A stretch of 64,000 nucleotides of DNA from assembly GCF_037038585.1 (NCBI RefSeq), contig NC_092521.1, positions 106,594,398-106,658,397 of the forward strand. The letters run 5' to 3'. The position numbers and the translations under genes are program-made. The stretch's first letter is position 1. Each line of letters starts with the position of its first letter. The DNA comes from Patagioenas fasciata. Lineage: Eukaryota > Chordata > Aves > Columbiformes > Columbidae. Positions 36,294-50,600 of this stretch are shown piece after piece. The notes under the pieces are model-generated. The model was not told the origin of the DNA. It saw only the letters and a list, made by a program, of their open reading frames with translations, and searched no databases.

Positions 36294-36560
36294 GGGATAG
36301 AAGAATAAAGAGAAGGGATAGAGTAGAGGAGACTCTGAAGTAGGAGGCAGGGAGTGAATGATTTGTATGTGGAGATTCAAAAAGGAAGAGAGAGACCAAA
36401 GCAGATCCTGAAGAGAAAGAACCAGAAGTTAGATATGAAAGCAAGAACTGCAAAGAAAAGTGCATGAGAAGTGAAACAAAAATAGCAGAGGAAAATAGAG
36501 ATGAGATGGGGAAGAGGCAGGTAGAGGGAGCAATAGATGAAAAACCAAGAAGAGAGAACT
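36294..36560 (+). repeat. Purine-rich (GA-rich) tract, about 270 bp
   Basis: On the plus strand nearly all bases are A or G, in AGAGAA/GGAAG-like runs with scattered interruptions and no strict period. The minus strand is correspondingly pyrimidine-rich. It may be a decayed GA microsatellite. Its open frame on the minus strand (36277-36465, Ser/Leu/Phe-rich) is a by-product of composition. Confidence 0.75.
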
Positions 36561-38449
36561 TAGTACAAGCTACATAAATTTCTGTAGTATGTATGTATTG
36601 GCTTACATTAATATTTATCTAAAAGTTATGCATCTAGGCCATTAAGAATCTAGGCTTCCTACTTAAGTATCCCAGAAGATGATTTATGCAACCCATGTTA
36701 AGACTGGCCCCTGCTGTTTGCTGGTTACAGAGGGAGTTCAGACAGTTTAAACTTGAAGGCCAGCTTTTAGCTGGCTAAAATTTGGTAAGATGATTCTACT
36801 TACTGTATTAGAGTTGGATATTTTTGTTTTAAAAACTGTAAAAGATGTGGCTTTCTTAGAAGACATCTTATAATTCTTGTAGGATCAGAATGGAACTGTA
36901 GGTCAGCATCCTTACTGGTGGAAAAGGAAAAGCTGTTTAAGTCAAAATAGTCTAGCTTGATGGTTATACATTTTTCACCTGTGTGTGTGAATATAACAGT
37001 GTTTGGTTTGTGTACTTTGTATATCACTAAAGAATCAACTGTAATAGCTTTTTAAAGATCTTGCCAAACTGTGAGGTTGTATAGAAAAGATCTTTGAGCA
37101 CAGCATCTTAGAAAAGAGATTTAAAAAACAAAAAATTGTGATTACATAAGAAAGTTAAAAGAAACTTAATTCTGTTATTAAGCTGTCCACATTTCTGCAC
37201 TTGCAGTGATGATCTCCCAAAACTTCAGTTCCCATGACTGAGAATATAAACCTTAGTTATTGTTGTTCAGTGTGAACTGAGGGATCTTAGTATGTTTCTT
37301 CGTCATCTTCTGCTTACTTATCTAGCAGTATTGCAAGCTATGGGTTTGTCTTCCAGTTTAGAAGGGAGAAGCATTGCTGTGAATTCAGATGTGTTAATCT
37401 GGGATGTTTATGAAAAAAAAAAAAAATTGCTAATTGCTTTTGAGGGGAGAAATTTAGATTTTTTTAATTTTTTTTTTTTTTCCAATATACATTCACGCAC
37501 TTCTGCCATGTTTAAAAGAGTGTCTATAAATGAAGGTGTTTCCTAGTCCCTGTTGTTTCAAAGTAAAGTATTAGGAACTTTAATTTTGGCTTCCCTGAAA
37601 AATCTTGAGCCTCTGAGTAGGAACCCACTAGAAAATGTCTGAATATAAATAATTTTGCTAAAATGCTGGAAGTAGTCTTGGGCAATTAGGACCATCACAC
37701 GGTTTAGATTCAACTGACTCTGTGTACCTGCTTACTTGGAAATCCAGAAGTATATGGTGATGTTTGCCTTGCCTGTGCAAATACAAAAAGCAGTGTGTTT
37801 ACTGTGCGTATGTGAAAGATTAAAACATGAAAAAAGTAGAAGGATATAGAATATTTCCATGGCAAATTGAAAGGATTTAGTAAACAAACAAAATTTTACA
37901 TAGGAAAGAATAATACTTACTGGAATATATGGTCTCAGGATTAAATGGTTCTGATTCCTCTCTACATCTCTGAAGACTGAACTGCACAAATGAAATTAGC
38001 ACAATATAGCCTAGCAGACATCCTGACACAGATTAGCCAAAAGCCTTTTCTATGCTTCCTGTATGTTTCCAGGCCTGCATTTTGCAAATTTTATTAAAAA
38101 ATCTGTAAAAAGTCAAATCTGTGCATGTGTGATGGATCCTCCACATGGAAGCTTTGTGTAACCATTGCTCTGGACACTCCTGCAGCACGCTCTTATCCTG
38201 CCTGTCTTATCTGCACAGCAAACATCCTCATGCTGGCTGAAGCTGTGGCAGTGTTTTTTTTTTTTTGCTCAGAACAGCATTGCCTTGTTGTATGGGCATG
38301 TGGCAGGTACCAACGGTCTGACTTGACCTTGGAGGGAGTAAAAATCGACCAATTATTACTTATTATTAATTATTAGTTATTAGCAACTCAGACCGACGTG
38401 CACGTTTAGAAGAGAGCAGCTATTTTTTGCAGGCTTAGCGTTATCAGCT

Positions 38450-38605
38450 GTCACCTGCCGTGGTGGCGGGGTGGCAGGAGCAGAGGGAGGCCCTGCCAAG
38501 CCCCGGCCGAGCAGCCGCCCCTGCCGGACGGTCCGCGGGGGGGCGCTGCAGCCCCGGCCTCCGCGGGCCTCCGGGCGGACGTGGTGTGGCGTTTCAGCAG
38601 GAAGC
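38450..38605. promoter_or_regulatory. Small GC/CpG-rich patch, possible minor promoter or enhancer
   Basis: About 155 bp with dense CpG (for example GGACGGTCCGCGGGGGGGCG near 38525) is isolated in AT-rich DNA, with two more CpG at 38395-38403. It is short for a classical CpG island. It ends at a TTA/TTG microsatellite. It could be an alternative promoter, a CpG-rich regulatory element or a GC-biased patch. No splice donor of good quality follows it, and the short frame across it (72 codons, plus) is compositional. Confidence 0.4.
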
Positions 38606-38607
38606 GT

Positions 38608-38620
38608 TTTTATTATTATT

Positions 38621-38651
<31 letters not shown>
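38608..38651. repeat. Compound TTA/TTG microsatellite
   Basis: About five TTA units (38608-38622) pass without a gap into about ten TTG units (to 38651). It adjoins the GC-rich patch. Confidence 0.95.
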
Positions 38652-41600
38652 CAAAAAGCTAGTTCCTCCTCATTCTAGGACTGATTAACCCGGCTCCCTT
38701 TTTAGTTGTGTTTCAGTATTTACATGTTTACATGGTTTCGCAGTGGTTACCGTGAATGGCTTGTGACTTGATTTCCTGTCACTGTTACTCCGTCCTTTTC
38801 ACTTTCCCTAATTAACCATCCCTGCCCCTTATTTCTCTGTATATGTTTTTATATTCCTTTTTATACTTATTTTTTCAGGGTGACTGCGTATTGTTTTATT
38901 TATTGTAACGAAAACAAAAGAATAAAACCAGAACAGAATCCTATACAAATCACCTATATTTAAGATGATGGTTATGTAAATCGGGAAATAGCAATATTAA
39001 GGATGCTTATGCAAAGAAACCAAAGAAAACCAAAACCAAAACCCACACTCACAACCAAGAACAAATGCAAGCATCTTTTTCTTAGGCCAATAAATAGCTC
39101 TTCTGTGACCTGTAGTTATCCTAAATAAATTTGTAACCTGAAAAGTGTATATTTATTTAACTTGATAATTTCTCTGCTGGAAATGGAAGTGCTTAAAAGA
39201 GAAAGTCTGGGATCTATCAGACCGCAACCTGAATATATATTTTATAAAAATATTTCCAGAACCATTTGTTGTAATTATACCTCTTGTAATATACCCTGCT
39301 TTTGGTTATACCAAGTGTTCTTTTTGTTACGTTGTGAAGGAAGCTGGCTGCATGGGAGAGATGTCTCTCTGGGTCAGGTGCCTCACATCCTAAGGCCCAA
39401 CTTTCATTTTTGCCAAACTCAAAGCCATTTCAAGCTGCACTGCAGCACTGCTGAAAGATGGGGGAAGTATCTCTGAATGACTTGCAAGCACAGAGATATT
39501 CAACATTATATGCCTGCTTTGTTGCTCCTTCCTGCTTGCTTTCCTGCTGATTTTTAACTTTTAAGAAAGCTATCTTCATAAAATAAGCTGTCAGCTGTCA
39601 AGCTGACTCTGTTATACAGTAAATGTGACATTTTCCAAGCCTTTATTCTGCAGTCTGAAGGAGCTGTTACACACTGCCATTAATCCCAGAGCCCCTTCCA
39701 TCCCCTCCCTTGGGCTACCACAGCCATCACTTGACCCTAAACAAGTTAGTCTCCATCTGCTGGTTTCTGTACATCTCTGCTGTGGTTCTTTTTGTAGCTC
39801 TGTGAGTTTCGCTGGTCCTTCATTCCCCTGGCACTAGAAAAGGAGCAGCAAAACATTAGAGATGGCACATTCATCACTGACAGAGAGAATCTTGTCTCAT
39901 ATGTTGTAATATTTTTGTAGTCCAGAGGAAATGAATAAGAGAGACAAAAGCTTTTATTCCCTCAGGTATGATTGTAATTTGATGGGGGTCTTGGTCAACA
40001 CATCACACAAACATGGGTGGTGAAGATTTCCTTCAAAGGTTGCTGTTTAATAGTAACTTCTGCTTAGAACATGAAGAAAAAGAGAATAGGAGAATTATCA
40101 CTAGCACAGAGTTCAACCAGAGCACTTTAGCTGTCTTGAAGATCCTGTCCTAGGTTTTCACCCAGTTTACTGTCATGCCCTCAGAGGGAGAGGTAGTGAG
40201 GGGGAAGGAGCCCTTGTTGGCCAGGAATGGGGTGATTAATTGAGCCTTGCCCTGGTACAGGGCAACTGGCAGGGGGGAGACAGAGGCCAAATTTTTGGCA
40301 GATTTGTGGAAGGCAGAACTGTTCTGTTGACATGTGTCTCTCTTATCACTTAAGGACAATGTTAAGTTTGAATTCAACTTTGGCAAACACTGTTTTTGGG
40401 TTTTTTTGTGCTTTAGATGCTGAAACTTGTGTTTCCTCACTGTGGTTTGGGCAGTTACTGTGGAGAGGCAATTAAGTGACTGTCCTTTGGTTTGGGAGAG
40501 GGGGAAAAAGAAGTAGTAAGTGCATTTCAAACAAAGATTTCTAAAAGCAGCAAAGATAAATAAATCTGTTTTCCTGTGCTTTAGCGTCTTGCAAACAGTA
40601 TTCTGAGTGGACTCTGAACAAGAATGTGATCTCATGATGGTATTCTATTGATAGAGACACTAGTATAGTTTACATCCTCCAGCTAACTCCTGTTTTCAGG
40701 AAATGCGAAGAACTATCTAGGATTGAATTTGCTGAGTTTAAAACTGCTAGAGAAGAGAGAGATCTAAAGCAAGCTGATTTTTGTACTCACAAGTAATAGT
40801 TACGAAACCAAGCTAAAACAAAAGAAAAAAAGACAAATGCATTACGCAAAGCCACCATGGCTTGCTTTCTTGCAGTTAGATGTCTAGGATTTTCTGCCTC
40901 TCACACTACAGCTTGCTATGATCTTTCAGCTTGTCACAAGTATTAAACAAGCAAATGTTTTATAGTAAGCTGGGAAGCTTCTGGGAGTAAATTAAAAACT
41001 CAAGCCAAAGCTGATACAGAAAAATCTGGCGAACTTGTATGAGGATGCTCGGTAATAGGCATGTTTAAAACCTCAGGCAGTTCTGATGCCACTGAGAGGT
41101 ATTTTTTTAAGAGAAGTATATATAAATTAAAAACACATCCTCTTTCATGATAATTGAACTTTTTATTACTGTTAAACATTTTTGACAAAGGATATCCAGG
41201 TTAGAGGCAAAAATGGTACTGGAATCTTCATCTCACTATAAAACTTTAAGTAATTTTACTCTGATTTTAACTGCTCTAGCTGATTATTAGAGACAGGAAA
41301 AGATTCAGCTTTTGAGCATGTGGCATTTGACCTGTCACTCAAGGTGAAGAAAGCTGTTGGCTGGCAAGCTTGAGACAGGAGTTGAAAAGTATTGCATCAA
41401 AATGCACATTAGCACCTCAGAAATTAGGATGATTTGGTTAAACATCTGAGTGGCCTTACTGGAAGAGAAGGGCCAGAATCACTGTCATTAATATTTTCAA
41501 GGAGATTATTTTCTCAAGTGTAAGCCATAATTATCTGCATTTCCACTGTACTAAGAAAGTGAACACTTTGATACAATACACTTTTGATTGTGTCCTTCAT

Positions 41601-44600
41601 ATTACAGTCACTGCTATATTGCCAATGGTTTCCCATGTAATCAGCTGAGACACACATAGTCAGGCTCACAGTGTATTCCAGATGTCAGGGACTAAATCCA
41701 TTTTGCAAGTATGGGGTTTTTTTTAATAACTAGTTGGTACTCCTTTATTTTGTTATTTATATCTCCAAGTTTTCTTGGTGAGAAAGATATTTGTATAAAT
41801 AGAATAGGAAAAGTGATCAATATTTTATCTTTCAGTGTAATTTTAAATTATTTTCCTTCCTGTCAGTGTTTATTCACAGTGATTTTGTTGTCCTATAGCA
41901 CAGTGAAGCAGTAGGCACATTTGTCTTGAAAATGTCTTTCCCTGGTGATTGAATTGAAAGGGATCATGGTCTATGTGAGGCTATAGCATAAGCTGGTAGG
42001 TGGTTTAAGATATGCAGTGGTGTATCTTAGGATACACAAGTTGCATACTTTTAATAGCTGCCTGTGGAGCTGCAGAAGGTGTCACAAAGTATCTGTGGGA
42101 CACCCAGACGCTGCTGGCAGTTTTATAGTTGTGCCTGCAGCGGTGTGGATGCTGCAGTCCAAAGAGAGGTGGCATGAATACTTCAAGACCAAAATCTCAT
42201 CAAAATGTGTGCAAATTGTTTAAACTGTTGTAAAGACTTGTACTGAAGAAAGATGTTAGTGTTCAGGGAAGTTTCTAATCTGTTAGTTAGTTTGTTACTT
42301 TTGCTAGATTCTTCTAAACACTGGCAAAAAGTTTTTGTAAGGTATTTATCTACAAAAAAAGGCAGGCTAAACAGGAGTTAACCTTATTGCTAAAATCAAA
42401 GTTAATTGACATTAAATATGAATTTAAATAAATCCAAATTAAATCATCTGCATATAGTGTTAAAAATGGGATGATGAGAAGAAAATTACAAACTTAGCAA
42501 AGAGGGGTGATTTAAAATGACAGTGCAGATAGAGGCATTTATGTATAGAGGCTTAAGCTAAGTAAAAGGGCAGATGTAAAACCACAATAAATAGATAGAA
42601 ACTAATTTAATTCTGCTGTATGTGCTACCTAAGGGTAAAAACTCCTATGTCCAAAATTTTTGGAAGTATTTTAATCCTAAAATGAATACATAGAGATGTT
42701 CCTCCTTGTATGGAGAAGGTAGTGGCTGACATGATGGGACTTACAAGAACTGGGCATGGGTTAAAATTGATGACTAATTGTTAGAAGTGATGGCAGTGTT
42801 ATTTACTCTAACAAGGAATATACTGAAGATGAGTGACAGGATATCTGTAACAAGGAGTAGAAGGTCAAAAGGATTTAAACAATGGACATATACCCGTGAA
42901 TGTCAGCATCCTTATCTAAACTAACTTGGGTAAGCCAGCAAAGTTTCACTAATTGATGTTCTGAAAGTGAACTAGCTAATTACAGTATGAAAACCACACC
43001 TCTGCTCTGGAAGTTGCCCACCACCCAAAGAAGACCTCTGCCCACTCAACATGCACAATGAATTTTTAAGGCACTGTAAATGAAGGTGAGAACATGTAGG
43101 TAGGGATGCATATGTATTAGAAAGGAGGGCTTCCATACAAACCAATGTATAAATAACCGAAATCTTGGTAACTGGGGATTTACCACCTATCATCCATCTC
43201 TGCACAGATATGAAATAAACAAATATCTCAACTCTATGTGTTATTCAGCTTTTTGCACACTGGGTAAAAGAACTCAGATTTTTGGGACAACAATATTATG
43301 CTAAGAAGCATTGTTGCATGTAGTTGTAAAGTCAGTCTACTTCACTGTATGTCAGTTTCAGTGATAACTCCCTGAAAAATGGCAAGATACTTTGGATATC
43401 AGAATAAAGACATGGATTTAATTCTACCTCAAGTTACTGGTATTGGGATAAGCTGTTCCCACTCTCCTTGCTAATGCAGCTAGGGATACACTGTAAGCAT
43501 ATGCTGTCATCTGATCAGTACTGTTTTGTGATCTATGCAAAATAAGCTGTGACATTAATACAGCTCTTACTGAACAAGTGGCTGGTTTGTATGATTATTG
43601 AAACTCCAAACTGAAATGGTGCTTATTTAACATTTTTGGCATTTCAGCTATTTCATCAAAATGCTGAACTTTCATCAAAATGACCAAATGAGTCTGGATG
43701 GGCTGAGTCTCTGATAGTAGAAGTAACCTCTGTATTCAGTAACTTCTGCTGTTGGAAGTAACTTGGCAGAACAGTAGCAGATTACTTGTACTTGCACTGC
43801 TGATTAAACCTGGCCCTGGGATCTAAACCAAGGAAAAGAAAGTAGCTTTCCTTTGGATAAGGCCATTCCCTTTCTTTGAGTTTAGTTTCAGATATATCAT
43901 TACCAAATGTTGAACATGAAATCTCCCTTCCACTCCTATATCTATAAATTACAGAGCAGTAGTTAGAAGAATTCCTCAGGGCACAAGAGTTAAGGCTGCA
44001 TGGTGTGCACACTTGAGGTTTCTGTGGCCACATCTGCAAACAACAAATGTTGTGTTTTTTATCTTGTTTCCCTCGGGGAACATTTTTTGTGTAATCTGGT
44101 TAAATGGTACAAGGATTTTAAGTATGTGTCTGTATAAATATATACCTAGAATTTATCCCCAGGCTGACATATGAATAAATTGTTAAAGGTCAACAGTTGC
44201 CTTGTTGCTGAGCCAGTAGGAAGAGGCTCTCTTCTGATGAGCCAAAGAGTTATGCTTTCTTAGTTATTTTCACTCAGATGAGTTATGTGAATGTGACTGA
44301 AAAGTGCTCTTGAAATTCGTTAAGGTGCTACCTAACATACCTCAAGACGTTTGATGCTCATATTGTAACTTACACCTAGCATGCATCATGACGACCTGAT
44401 AACTGGTCTTCAGATGTTCTGTGAGGTTACAACACTGTGATCTCAAAACACAGTGTTTGGTGTGTTTCAACTTGAGTGATGTAGCTTTTTATGGTGGTTT
44501 TTAAAAACAGAACCTTAGAAGCCCACCAGGTTTCCTTTTCTAGACCCTCTCTGCTCCACTAAACACATTAAGCATTGCTGTGGTGAGTGTTAAAGAAGGG

Positions 44601-47600
44601 GAAAAGCCTCGGAAAGAACAGTCACAAAAATCTGAGTCATGCAGTTAGGCTTACCACTGTATGTTTGTCTGCTGTTGCAGTAGGCATAGGAATGATCCAA
44701 AAGAGCCATAAGCTGGATCGAGCTTGAAAGAATGTGAGATAATGTCCCTTATTTTAGGCTTAGTTCTGTTCTCTGTACTGAAGAGAGGAAAGTACCGTAC
44801 CCAGCTCATTTCAGTGGTGCTGCTTTTGGAGTAATGTGAAATCAGGAAGATCTGGCAGTCTGTAAATTAGACATACATCAACTATTCTCTATGAATTTTG
44901 CTGACGCAGGCAAACAAGAAGGTATCTCTTGCCCATAGCAACTTTCTGTAGTTCTAAGCAACATCTTGTTCTGCCTGTAGCTTTGAGAAAGTGGATGTGC
45001 TTAGCTATATTGTTCATTTTATCATGAGTCTTGTAACAGTTCCACGTTTTTACAAAGTGTACTGAAGGCAAGTAAATAATAAATTAATCTCAGTTTTGTT
45101 TATAATGAAGAAAGTTCCTGGTTCTGGATAAAAGCTTGAAAATGCAAACTCTCCAGGCTTACAAAGCAGATGGCAAAGAAAAGGAACTAAAATGAAGTTT
45201 ATTATGGATGAAGTGGAAGTTAGCCTCAGAATTTTGTCTTGCTCTACATTATGAAGTTGTAAAGTTGGAATGGCACAGCTATGTCAGCTGGGAGTCCTTT
45301 TAGGGGAAAAAGAAACCAAAATTTTTCTAAACTGATCAAGCACTGCTGGCAAAGCCTCAGTGGAGATCGAGGCCTCCTGGCAGAAGGATAATTCTTTTTG
45401 TGTGTGGCTCATATTGTTTGTATAGGTGAGCAGAAGAGACCCTTCAGGCCAGCACAAACTAAGTCTGAGCTAGGAAGCTGTATCAGCATAAGTGGGCCAA
45501 AAATATGGGTTCCCAAGCTCTGCCCAAGAAGGTAAGGTGTTTCCCAGGTGCCCATGCTTCCTGCCACTTACTATAAATAACATCTCCGTCTCCACTTGTG
45601 TAAGAGTGGCATAATCTAACAGGTAGGCAGAACTCTCCGAATTCATTGGGCAATGTAAGCCCATGCCGGACCTGAATTTGGTGTCTCCTCTCACCTCATA
45701 TGATTCAAAGTGGGGAGGAAAGGACTATTTTGATTTATAAACTGTGGAGTATGGAGGAGAAAGGATACAGGAGTTTGACACGGGATTTGGTGCCTGGACC
45801 TTGGAGGCAGACATCTGTCAACTCACAGGCAGCTATTGTATAAACAATTTGGTCTTATTGCATCTCCCTTTCATAATGTACATTTAGAGGTCAGGTTCTG
45901 CTCTTTGGGACCTCTTCTTTGAATCATGCCATTGTGAATTAGAAATAAGACATCATATTCCCTGAGGAGAGTAACTAGCCCTACGGTCTAGGTGAACCAT
46001 AGATGAGCTGTTCAAATCCTTAATGCTTTCCTACAGTTGACACTATAATGAAAGCTGAGGAGACTTCCTTAAATTGGAGGTGGTATTAGGGCTGCAAAAA
46101 GTAATCAGGTGATAGTGGAGTCACTGGACAAAGATTTAGGCTCTTTGGGGCACAGCCATTGGTTTTATATATTGCAGAGACAGAGCATGCTCTGGTTAAG
46201 AATGCGTAATTTTAAGAAAACTCTTGGTTAAATAAATTTCCTGTTTATAGTATTCAAATAGTGTGTCTCTATTTACCCTTATTGAAAGAGTCAAATTTTC
46301 AAATGAATGCCTGAAAACCCAATTCTCTGGCTCCATATTCTGGAAAGCAGTGGTGGCTAACCTGCAGTCCATGAAAGGTCTAAATGGACATGTAAACTCA
46401 TGGTTACTCATACACAAGGTATTGTATGGTTTCATGGATAATTAGTAACTGATACTACTGGACCATAAATGAGAGGTAGGATGCTATGCACAGGCTTTGA
46501 GAACGCTTGCTTTCTGGTTTGGTTTAAGGACATCCACCCATTTCCACTAATAATTAGTGTATATACATAGTCATGTTGTTCATAGGCACAAACCAGCAGA
46601 TTCTGTCTCAGAGCTGTTATCTCAAAACAAAATTCCTCTACACATTGTTCTGAGTTGAGCCCTGTTTCACTGTGTGAAGAAGAAAGGTGGAGGAGGAGGA
46701 ATATATAATTTTGAAGCTCCTGTGCCACCAAAAAAAAAGACAATCACCAGTGCTTAGAGTACACAAGAAGTGATGCACTGGGGTTTGATAAGGCATGTTA
46801 CAACATCATGGTCTTGGTTCTTTGTTTTCTTGAACTTTGTGTAGCCAGTTGCAGGAATTTTTATATGCGCTGCACTAACCTTCCAGTCACGTTGCACCGA
46901 GTATATGATACAGGGCATTTGATTCATCGTTGCCTTCCATCACAAGAGCTGAAGAATTGTGCAACTGGTCCCTGTGTGTGGAAGTTCTGTCTGAGTCCTA
47001 TGAGAGGAACTGATTGAGTTCTGAGAAAAGTATAAAGCAGCAATGGTTTTGCTTTTCATTTAGTTCTCTTTCCTATCAGTTTCTCTGTATCAAGTAACAC
47101 TTGACTTCCTTCACTCAGTACCATCAGATTTGTGTTGAAAGCTGCTTCTGGAACTGGAGAACTATAGTAGTGCTAGTATATGTTATACAAAGAACCAGTT
47201 ATACAATGCATTAGAGGCTTTTTATTAGCCTTCACAATTTCACTTTTACACTTGCCAATTGCAGTATTTCTCACTAGTTTCTTCTTAATGCTTTTTTGTT
47301 CTTTCAAGGAAAACAAAAAGGAGGAACAGTTCTAGCAAACTGGAGCACAGCAAAATGTTTATCGGATAATGTTAAGCACCAGGCATTTTTTGTTATATCA
47401 CAGAGCATTAAGTATTGGATGATATGAATAATTACACATGCAGTGTTCATTGTATCATAACATAAATGAGCCTACCTTAAAACTGTGTAGTCCTACTTTT
47501 TATGGTTATTTTCAGCATGCCTGTACTATCCTGTAGTGGGCGATGTAGACATGCCCTTCTGCCTTGCATGCTAATAACCTAATGCAGTAATTTAGCGGGA

Positions 47601-50600
47601 AAATGTGGTAAATGAGTACAAGGAGAAAATGGTGTAAATACTGTGCAAGATTCTTGTCCATTCTTCATAAAGAATCAGAGTACCAAATGGGAATCAGATT
47701 AATGGTACATTTTTCTGCAGCATACTGTAGGCATGGACTGAAGTTATTCACACAGTTTAGAGAGATTTTGTGTTTCTGTCATGGCTTTGTACCAACTGAA
47801 TGTTTCAGAAGGTTAATGTAGATTGATGTTTCATTGCCGTGCCTGTAACACAACCACTGGTGTGTTTGATCAGTAAGTGGATTTAATGTGAGCTTTTTGA
47901 CCACCACAGATATCATGTTCTGTACCAGTAAGTCTATGACGGAAAATAGGTCATGTGAGTTGATTCTTAGAACATAGAACGTGGGGTTAAATATGGTTAA
48001 TCGGTGTGGTAGCTTGGGCACTAAGCTTGAATTAGATTGAACAGTACTTGAATTAGATGATTTTTACTTGTACAGCACTGCAGCTATTAGGATTTGTTTT
48101 ACTGAAAATGAAAGAAAGCAATAAAACCTAGTTACCAGATAACTTTTTTTTTTCTTTTTGCAAATAAAAATGTAAGCACTGATAATTTTTTTTCCACTGT
48201 CTTCTTGTGAAAATAATGTTAAGCTCTGAAGTTCAAGCTAAGTTTGAAGTTGTTTCTTACTGTCTTTTGTTAAGATTAAGCTATCATCTGAGTAAGATAG
48301 TTTCCTAGCAGTCTTCTCCAAAACAGAGCAGTAGGTTCTGGGAATTGCCTGACTTGCAGATGTGTAGAAAAGTGCTCCTGAAAGAAAACTTGGTAAACTG
48401 CTCATATGGGAAACTAATGCACATTTTGGCAGTACACTGAGGTACTGATTATAATTTATTTTTGTATTAGCAGAGTAATCCATGAATGGCTTTCTCTTCT
48501 CCTGAGGAAACCAATTGTTTTGCCTTAGATCTGATACAAGAAAATTAGGGCCAATAAGTTGAATATTCTCTTATAATAACCATCGAGGGTGTTTTTATAT
48601 TGTTGTTTCTATAAAGTACTTTACTTATTTTACCACTCTTTCATTATAAAATACTCTAGCAGCAAAGTAAAACTGTATTGCCTGTCTTTGTTATCTTAGG
48701 AAGAGACCTTACAAATGAAAAGTAAAATTGTATTGCAGCAAAATGAGTGTTGCAGGAAGAACAGCGAGACTAGTATAGACTGGGATTTAGTGGTGGTTGT
48801 TCATGCCAGAATACAGAGCTGCTGGGGAGGCATTTATGAAACACTGTAAATTCTCATGCTACTGTTTATGGTACATAGCTTTAAGTAGCTCCAAACAAAC
48901 TATTATTTTGTGATCTCTGACACTGAAGCCAGATTACAAATTTGTATTAAAAGTCTACCAAGTTTTAAGAGCCTTTAAAACCATTTTTCTGTGCCCTGAT
49001 TTCAGCATAACTCACTCTCCAAGTTCTTGGTTGCTGACAAGTGTGGATTGTCAGTTTCAGCTCAGTGATGATCAAATAACAAGTCCCTCTTCTTTCCCAT
49101 TTAAAAGCTTTATTTGTTTACGTGATACATTACTCAAATTTGGGTGCCTCTGTAGAAGCCAGTAAGAATAAACTACCATGCAAAATCAGGGGCAAGTAAC
49201 CACCAGTGTGTAAAAGGTATGAGCCACTATCATCACTCCTCTTAACTCCATTCTTTGGAATTTTTAAAAGTGTTTGTGGTGTCATTAAAGTAGAATGCAA
49301 GACTATTTTGATTAGCAGGTTAGCTTAGCAACTCCCTTCACAAAGCAGATTGCTTGATTCAGCAGGTGTGTATCCCAGATGAATGTTTAACTTGATCATT
49401 GACTACACCTCTAGGCAGGTTCCAATACATTTAAAGCTCTTTAAAACACACATATTTACTCTCTGTCTACCCATTCCTAGGAAGAGTGTGGAGAGGAGGA
49501 ATTCAGAATATAGAGGTGATAATTAGGGGCATAAACATATAACAAGATATTGTTTGTCAGAGCCATGTGTTATAAAATGTAAACAACATGCAGTTGCACT
49601 AAGCTAACACTGTGGCAGTAACCCTACGTACTGAATTGCCTGAGAGTCGGTCTTTATATTGTATTGCAGGTGGAATGCAAAAATAAATACTTTTTTAATT
49701 TGGCTAGTGTCATTTATGTGTAAAAATACATGCATCTGCAAGCTGGTATCTGCATATACATGAAGTATTGCCAAAGTGCAAGCATTTCAAAATCCTGTCA
49801 GATCACATGATAGTTTAGATTTTTAAAAATATAATATTTTCTGCCTTCTTTCCTTGGGGTTCAAGTTTTGAAACTTCTTCTTGCAAGACAGAAGCTGATT
49901 GTAATTATTTTTTTGTTTTGTTGGTGAAGTTTTCAGGTAATCATATAATCCATGTGATGGGGCTTTAAGAAAAACAGCAAATGTTGTGAGGCTTTGAATG
50001 GGCTGATTGTGTGCACCTGTGCATTGCTGATTAAGAGAGTGATCCAATTCCTAGAATCTCTTGGCTTGATTTAGGGACACGTCAGGTATTATTTAAATAT
50101 GAGCCATACAGTGGGGTCATGCAGATGGCATTGATCCAGCAGGAAGTTTAAGACAAACTGTGTCTCACAGAACAGTGAGATGCACATGTCTAAAAGGTTT
50201 GTAACACATGTTCTCTTTCTCTGCTTGGCACAAAGAGGGTGAAGAGATTTAAGATGTGACGATGAATAAAGGATTTTTATTATGTCTGGCTTCTAAATAT
50301 GCTGGAGCTTTCCTAGCATTACAATATAGTTTTGTCCAAGTGAGACACTAAGCATGTCTGGGACCTAGTTTGTCTTCTGTTTGTTCGGAATTCATTATAT
50401 TGGTATCTCTCAGTAAGTAATGGATCTGTATTTGAATGTCATTGCCTTCCATGTGGTCACCTGTCTGCCTATTTCCATATTGTGAAGCATTGCAAAGAAC
50501 AGTCTTAGATTTGAACTTTGAAGTCCAGCTCTAGATCTCTAGAGACCTTTGTTTCTTGGGGTCCTTTCTTCCTCAATGCAAAGGATTTGCAAATATTAAC

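Larger units (their letters stand above)
35193..38449. other. AT-rich sequence with homopolymer runs and a purine-rich tract, no gene recognised
   Basis: No exon was recognised. Simple-sequence items are an A11/T20 pair (35598-35638), the purine-rich tract at 36294-36560, an A-run at about 37413-37425, a T-run at about 37468-37481 and a T-run at about 38254-38267. Confidence 0.55.

Noticed and set aside
40150-40635. 161-codon minus-strand frame as a gene
   Set aside because: No recognisable domain or splice context, and about this length is expected by chance in 64 kb of six-frame AT-rich sequence.
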